Origin: Pseudaminobacter salicylatoxidans
Lineage (GTDB): Bacteria > Pseudomonadota > Alphaproteobacteria > Rhizobiales > Rhizobiaceae
NCBI RefSeq assembly: GCF_003148475.1
Contig: NZ_QGGG01000005.1
Location: 124,001 to 188,000, forward strand
Reading direction: 5' to 3'
Length of the DNA stretch: 64,000 nucleotides
In this document: piece by piece, positions 61,857-64,000 of the stretch
Position numbering within the stretch: the stretch's first letter is position 1
Layout of the letters: each line of letters begins with the position of its first letter
Position numbers and translations under genes: made by a program
The notes under the pieces: generated by a model
What the model saw: the letters and a program-made list of their open reading frames with translations, nothing else
Databases searched by the model: none
What the model was told of the DNA's origin: nothing

Positions 61857-62975
61857 ATGCTGTTCGCCATGGGCAGCGCGGAGTTTCTGATGGGAGGCAT
61901 TCTCCCGAAAATTGCGGAAGACCTGCAAATCACCTTACCGGCCGCAGGCACCCTGATATCCGCTTTCGCAGTCGGCGCTTTGGTCGGCGCGCCACCACTG
62001 GCGATCATGACGCTGCATTGGCCCGGACGCGCCACGCTGTTTCTCAGTCAGGCCGCGTTTGTGGCCGCCACGGCATTCAGTCTGATAGCGGAGGGATATG
62101 CGGGAATCCTGATCGCAAGGTTCGTCATGGGGCTGGCCTATGCCTGCTTCTGGGCGGTCGCGGCATCCACGGCCGTTCGGCTCGTTGCCCCGGATCGTCG
62201 CGCCAGGGCGTTGTCGGTCGTGGTCAGCGGTCTGACCGTCGCCATGGTTTTGGGCGGTCCCGCGGGAACTTTCATCAGCGAGTTGGCAGGCTGGCGTGGA
62301 GGGTTCTGGGCCGTGGTTGCCGCGACCACCGTTGCAGCGATTGCCATCCTGCTGGTTCTGCCCGCAAGGACAGGCGGTAACATGCCGGCACCCGACACGG
62401 CGGGCGAACTGAGGGCCATGAAGCGCCCCGTTCTTTGGGTGGCCTATGCCACGACGGCCGCGACGACCGCCGCCTATATGGGCACCTTCAGCTATATGGG
62501 AGCCTTGCTTCTCAATGTAAGCGGGCTGCCGCTCGGCTGGCTGCCTGCGGTGCTGTCCCTGTTCGGTCTTGGCGCGTTCCTTGGGCTGTCGATCGGTGGC
62601 CGCACGGCAGACCGGCATCCGTTCGCCACGCTTGGCTTGGGCATTGCCGGTCTGATCCTGGTGTCCGTGGCAATCGCGTTGTTTGCCCCGCACATGGTCG
62701 TCGTCGTCGTTCTGGTTTTTCTGCTCGGCGTCGCGGGGTTCCTGCTGAACCCGGCAGTTTGGGGGGGAGTTTACGTTATCGCGCCCGACGCGCCCACTCT
62801 GGCAGGGGCAACAAATTCATCGGCCTTTCAACTTGGCCTGACCGTTGCGCCGCTGCTTGCCGGCCTTCCAATCAGTTACGGCTATAATCTGGCCTCCGTC
62901 GGATGGATCGGCGCCGGACTTGGTGTGCTCGCCCTGGTCCTGGCCTTCCTGGACCGGCGGATGAGCCGCGCCTGA
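61857..62975 (+). CDS. MFS drug-efflux transporter, Cmx/CmlR-like, N-terminally short
   Basis: The 372-residue protein has about 12 membrane segments and the Cmx-type start region FAMGSAEFLMGGILPKIAED, with SGLTVAMVLGGPAGTFI and NSSAFQLGLTVAPLLAG later. Relatives usually have about 10-15 residues before this point. Here an in-frame stop lies just five codons upstream of the ATG, where the sequence runs into the GlxA-like remnant. The start may have been lost, or translation may begin at this ATG. Confidence 0.8.
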   Translation: MLFAMGSAEFLMGGILPKIAEDLQITLPAAGTLISAFAVGALVGAPPLAIMTLHWPGRATLFLSQAAFVAATAFSLIAEGYAGILIARFVMGLAYACFWAVAASTAVRLVAPDRRARALSVVVSGLTVAMVLGGPAGTFISELAGWRGGFWAVVAATTVAAIAILLVLPARTGGNMPAPDTAGELRAMKRPVLWVAYATTAATTAAYMGTFSYMGALLLNVSGLPLGWLPAVLSLFGLGAFLGLSIGGRTADRHPFATLGLGIAGLILVSVAIALFAPHMVVVVVLVFLLGVAGFLLNPAVWGGVYVIAPDAPTLAGATNSSAFQLGLTVAPLLAGLPISYGYNLASVGWIGAGLGVLALVLAFLDRRMSRA

Positions 62976-63043
62976 CGGCTGACGGCGCGGGGATATCGAT
63001 AGCAAGTTCGGCATCCCCGACTGATTAATCATCAGCCCTTCGT

Positions 63044-63286
63044 TTACTTCTGCGCTGTCTGCTTCTTATCCTGAGCAAGCACGTAGGCGACAAGCGCGTT
63101 GGCATATCCGTGGCCCAGCCCATGCTGGTCCTTCAGCCATGCGACCAGCTCCATGTGTTTCGCTTCAGGTCTGCTCCGGATCAGATCAAGCCATTCCCCG
63201 ACAGGTCGACCGTACTTCTTCTCGATGGAGGGGAAGTAAGACGCTGGGCCCTTCACGGGTTCAGCCTGGGACGATTTCTCCTGCAT
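63044..63286 (-). CDS. DUF4287-family protein
   Basis: The 80-residue protein matches DUF4287: GPASYFPSIEKKYGRPVGEW, LDLIRSRPEAKHMELVAWLK and GLGHGYANALVAYVLAQ. These small proteins often accompany DUF5655 or toxin-like proteins; the role is unknown. The ATG at 63286 is used. It follows the ArsR-rhodanese gene after about 60 bases. Confidence 0.85.
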   Translation of the reverse strand: MQEKSSQAEPVKGPASYFPSIEKKYGRPVGEWLDLIRSRPEAKHMELVAWLKDQHGLGHGYANALVAYVLAQDKKQTAQK

Positions 63287-63347
63287 GTTGCGTCTCCTCA
63301 GGTCAGGTTCGTGGTGGTGGGGAAGTTGTGAGCAGTCTCGCCGCCCC

Positions 63348-64000
63348 TCAGCTTTCGACGGCGAGCCCGGCAGCCTTCCAGTCGGGAAAACCATCCGCAA
63401 GTCGGCGAACCCGGAACCCCCGTGCTTCCAACAGGGTCGCCGCTGACGTCGAGAGAACACAGTAAGGCCCTCTACAATAAGCTATGATTTCCTGGCCTGG
63501 CGGAAGCTCAGACAATCGTCGCTCCAGTTCCGCGGTCGGGATATTGAGCGCACCAGGCAGGTGCCCGAGCGCATATTCTTCCGCTGAACGCACGTCCAGC
63601 AACGTCATCCCGCCTGTGCGGAGGCGATCCAGAAGCTCGTCGCGCGAGATCGAATCATGCCTGCCGCCGGCGTTGGCCGGATCGGCAGCCAGTTCGCGTA
63701 TCTCGACGCGCATATGCTCGGCATATCCGCGCAATGAGGCCAGCACCGTTTCGACAGGTCCGCTGCCGAGGCGGTAGAGAACCCGTTTGCCGTCGCGGCG
63801 CGTCTCTACGAACCCTGCTCGCCGCAAATGCTGAAGATGCTGCGACGTGTTGGCGATTGTCAGTCCGGTAAGTTCGGCCAGTCTTTCGACCGGCCGCTCG
63901 CCCTGGGCAATATGCTCCAGCAGCATGAGCCGATGCGCATGGCCAAGCGTACGAGCGATCTCGGCGAGGTCTGTAAACAGCTGCGTATGGATGTCAGTTT
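63348..64000 (-). CDS. ArsR-family regulator with C-terminal rhodanese domain, 5' end outside window
   Basis: The frame stays open to the window end (TDIHTQLFTDLAEIARTLGH), so the true start lies beyond 64000. The first ~100 visible residues are an ArsR-type winged HTH (VERLAELTGLTIANTSQHLQ, HLRRAGFVETRRDGKRVLYR). A rhodanese domain follows (LLDVRSAEEYALGHLPGALN, then the active loop AYCRGPYCVLS with catalytic Cys). Such fusions respond to or transfer sulfane sulfur. The short DUF4287 gene follows on the same strand. Confidence 0.88.
   Translation of the reverse strand, partial: TDIHTQLFTDLAEIARTLGHAHRLMLLEHIAQGERPVERLAELTGLTIANTSQHLQHLRRAGFVETRRDGKRVLYRLGSGPVETVLASLRGYAEHMRVEIRELAADPANAGGRHDSISRDELLDRLRTGGMTLLDVRSAEEYALGHLPGALNIPTAELERRLSELPPGQEIIAYCRGPYCVLSTSAATLLEARGFRVRRLADGFPDWKAAGLAVES

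Noticed and set aside
1-64000. CRISPR arrays, tRNA or rRNA genes, prophage
   Set aside because: No regular direct-repeat array, cloverleaf-like gene, rRNA signature or phage structural gene was seen when reading both strands; this was by eye, so a covariance-model search could still find a small RNA.

Overview
The window is a GC-rich alphaproteobacterial chromosome segment. Gene content (TRAP and amino-acid ABC uptake, ortho-cleavage genes, AdhC/Gfa formaldehyde detoxification, GcvA-type LysR regulators) and Rhizobiales-style intergenic palindromes suggest Hyphomicrobiales, probably a Mesorhizobium/Nitratireductor-like soil or aquatic heterotroph. No rRNA, tRNA, CRISPR array, prophage or replication origin was seen. 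Most genes are catabolic and arranged as uptake, enzymes and local regulator.

Layout. 1-2547: 3' part of a fused hydantoinase/5-oxoprolinase. 2788-5750: three overlapping small anchored proteins of unknown function and a convergent polytopic membrane protein. 5810-8832: Lrp regulator divergent from diaminopropionate ammonia-lyase, then an orphan LysR gene. 8887-23181: a catabolic block with a DctPQM TRAP importer, M20 deacylase, CoxG-like protein, three-subunit molybdenum hydroxylase, GntR/FCD regulator, cupin, ThDP enzyme, SDR and aldehyde dehydrogenase. Three promoters in this block share TTGCATACAA; the two divergent ones carry two half-related boxes exactly 21 bp apart. 23270-28297: amino-acid ABC importer with a hydroxyacid dehydrogenase and an arylmalonate-decarboxylase/Asp-Glu-racemase-like enzyme. 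28673-35801: a ferritin-like diiron protein, a VanB-type reductase, GSH-dependent formaldehyde detoxification (FrmA, Gfa), an MFS symporter, a periplasmic binding protein and a divergent GcvA-like LysR. 35861-41178: FMN hydroxyacid oxidase, a proline-racemase-family protein with a Cys/Gly active site, and an ABC importer without its own binding protein. A 15-bp palindromic motif links these last three blocks.

41258-50063: a DUF3175 gene, then an aromatic module. It has an HpaB-type hydroxylase, a stand-alone FAD synthetase domain, HpaC, two LysR regulators, muconate cycloisomerase, an intradiol dioxygenase, an SCP2-like protein and an alpha/beta hydrolase. A 16-bp GGTAT-N6-nnACC element recurs at its promoters. 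50130-51718: MsrPQ.

51850-57400 looks like an acquired arsenic-resistance island: DUF6428, ArsR, ArsC and ACR3 are intact, but the next MFS gene is broken, and gene and IS110 remnants lie around it. 57349-61002: alpha/beta hydrolase, APC permease and AraC regulator. 61003-64000: an eroded GlxA-like regulator, an N-terminally short Cmx-like efflux pump, a DUF4287 gene and an ArsR-rhodanese gene running off the end.

The most intriguing system is the diiron/reductase/formaldehyde module at 31083-34714. It resembles an oxidative demethylation system in which the usual Rieske oxygenase is replaced by a ferritin-like diiron protein. Its substrate is unknown; neighbouring amino-acid importers and racemase-like enzymes hint at a methylated amino acid or related small acid.
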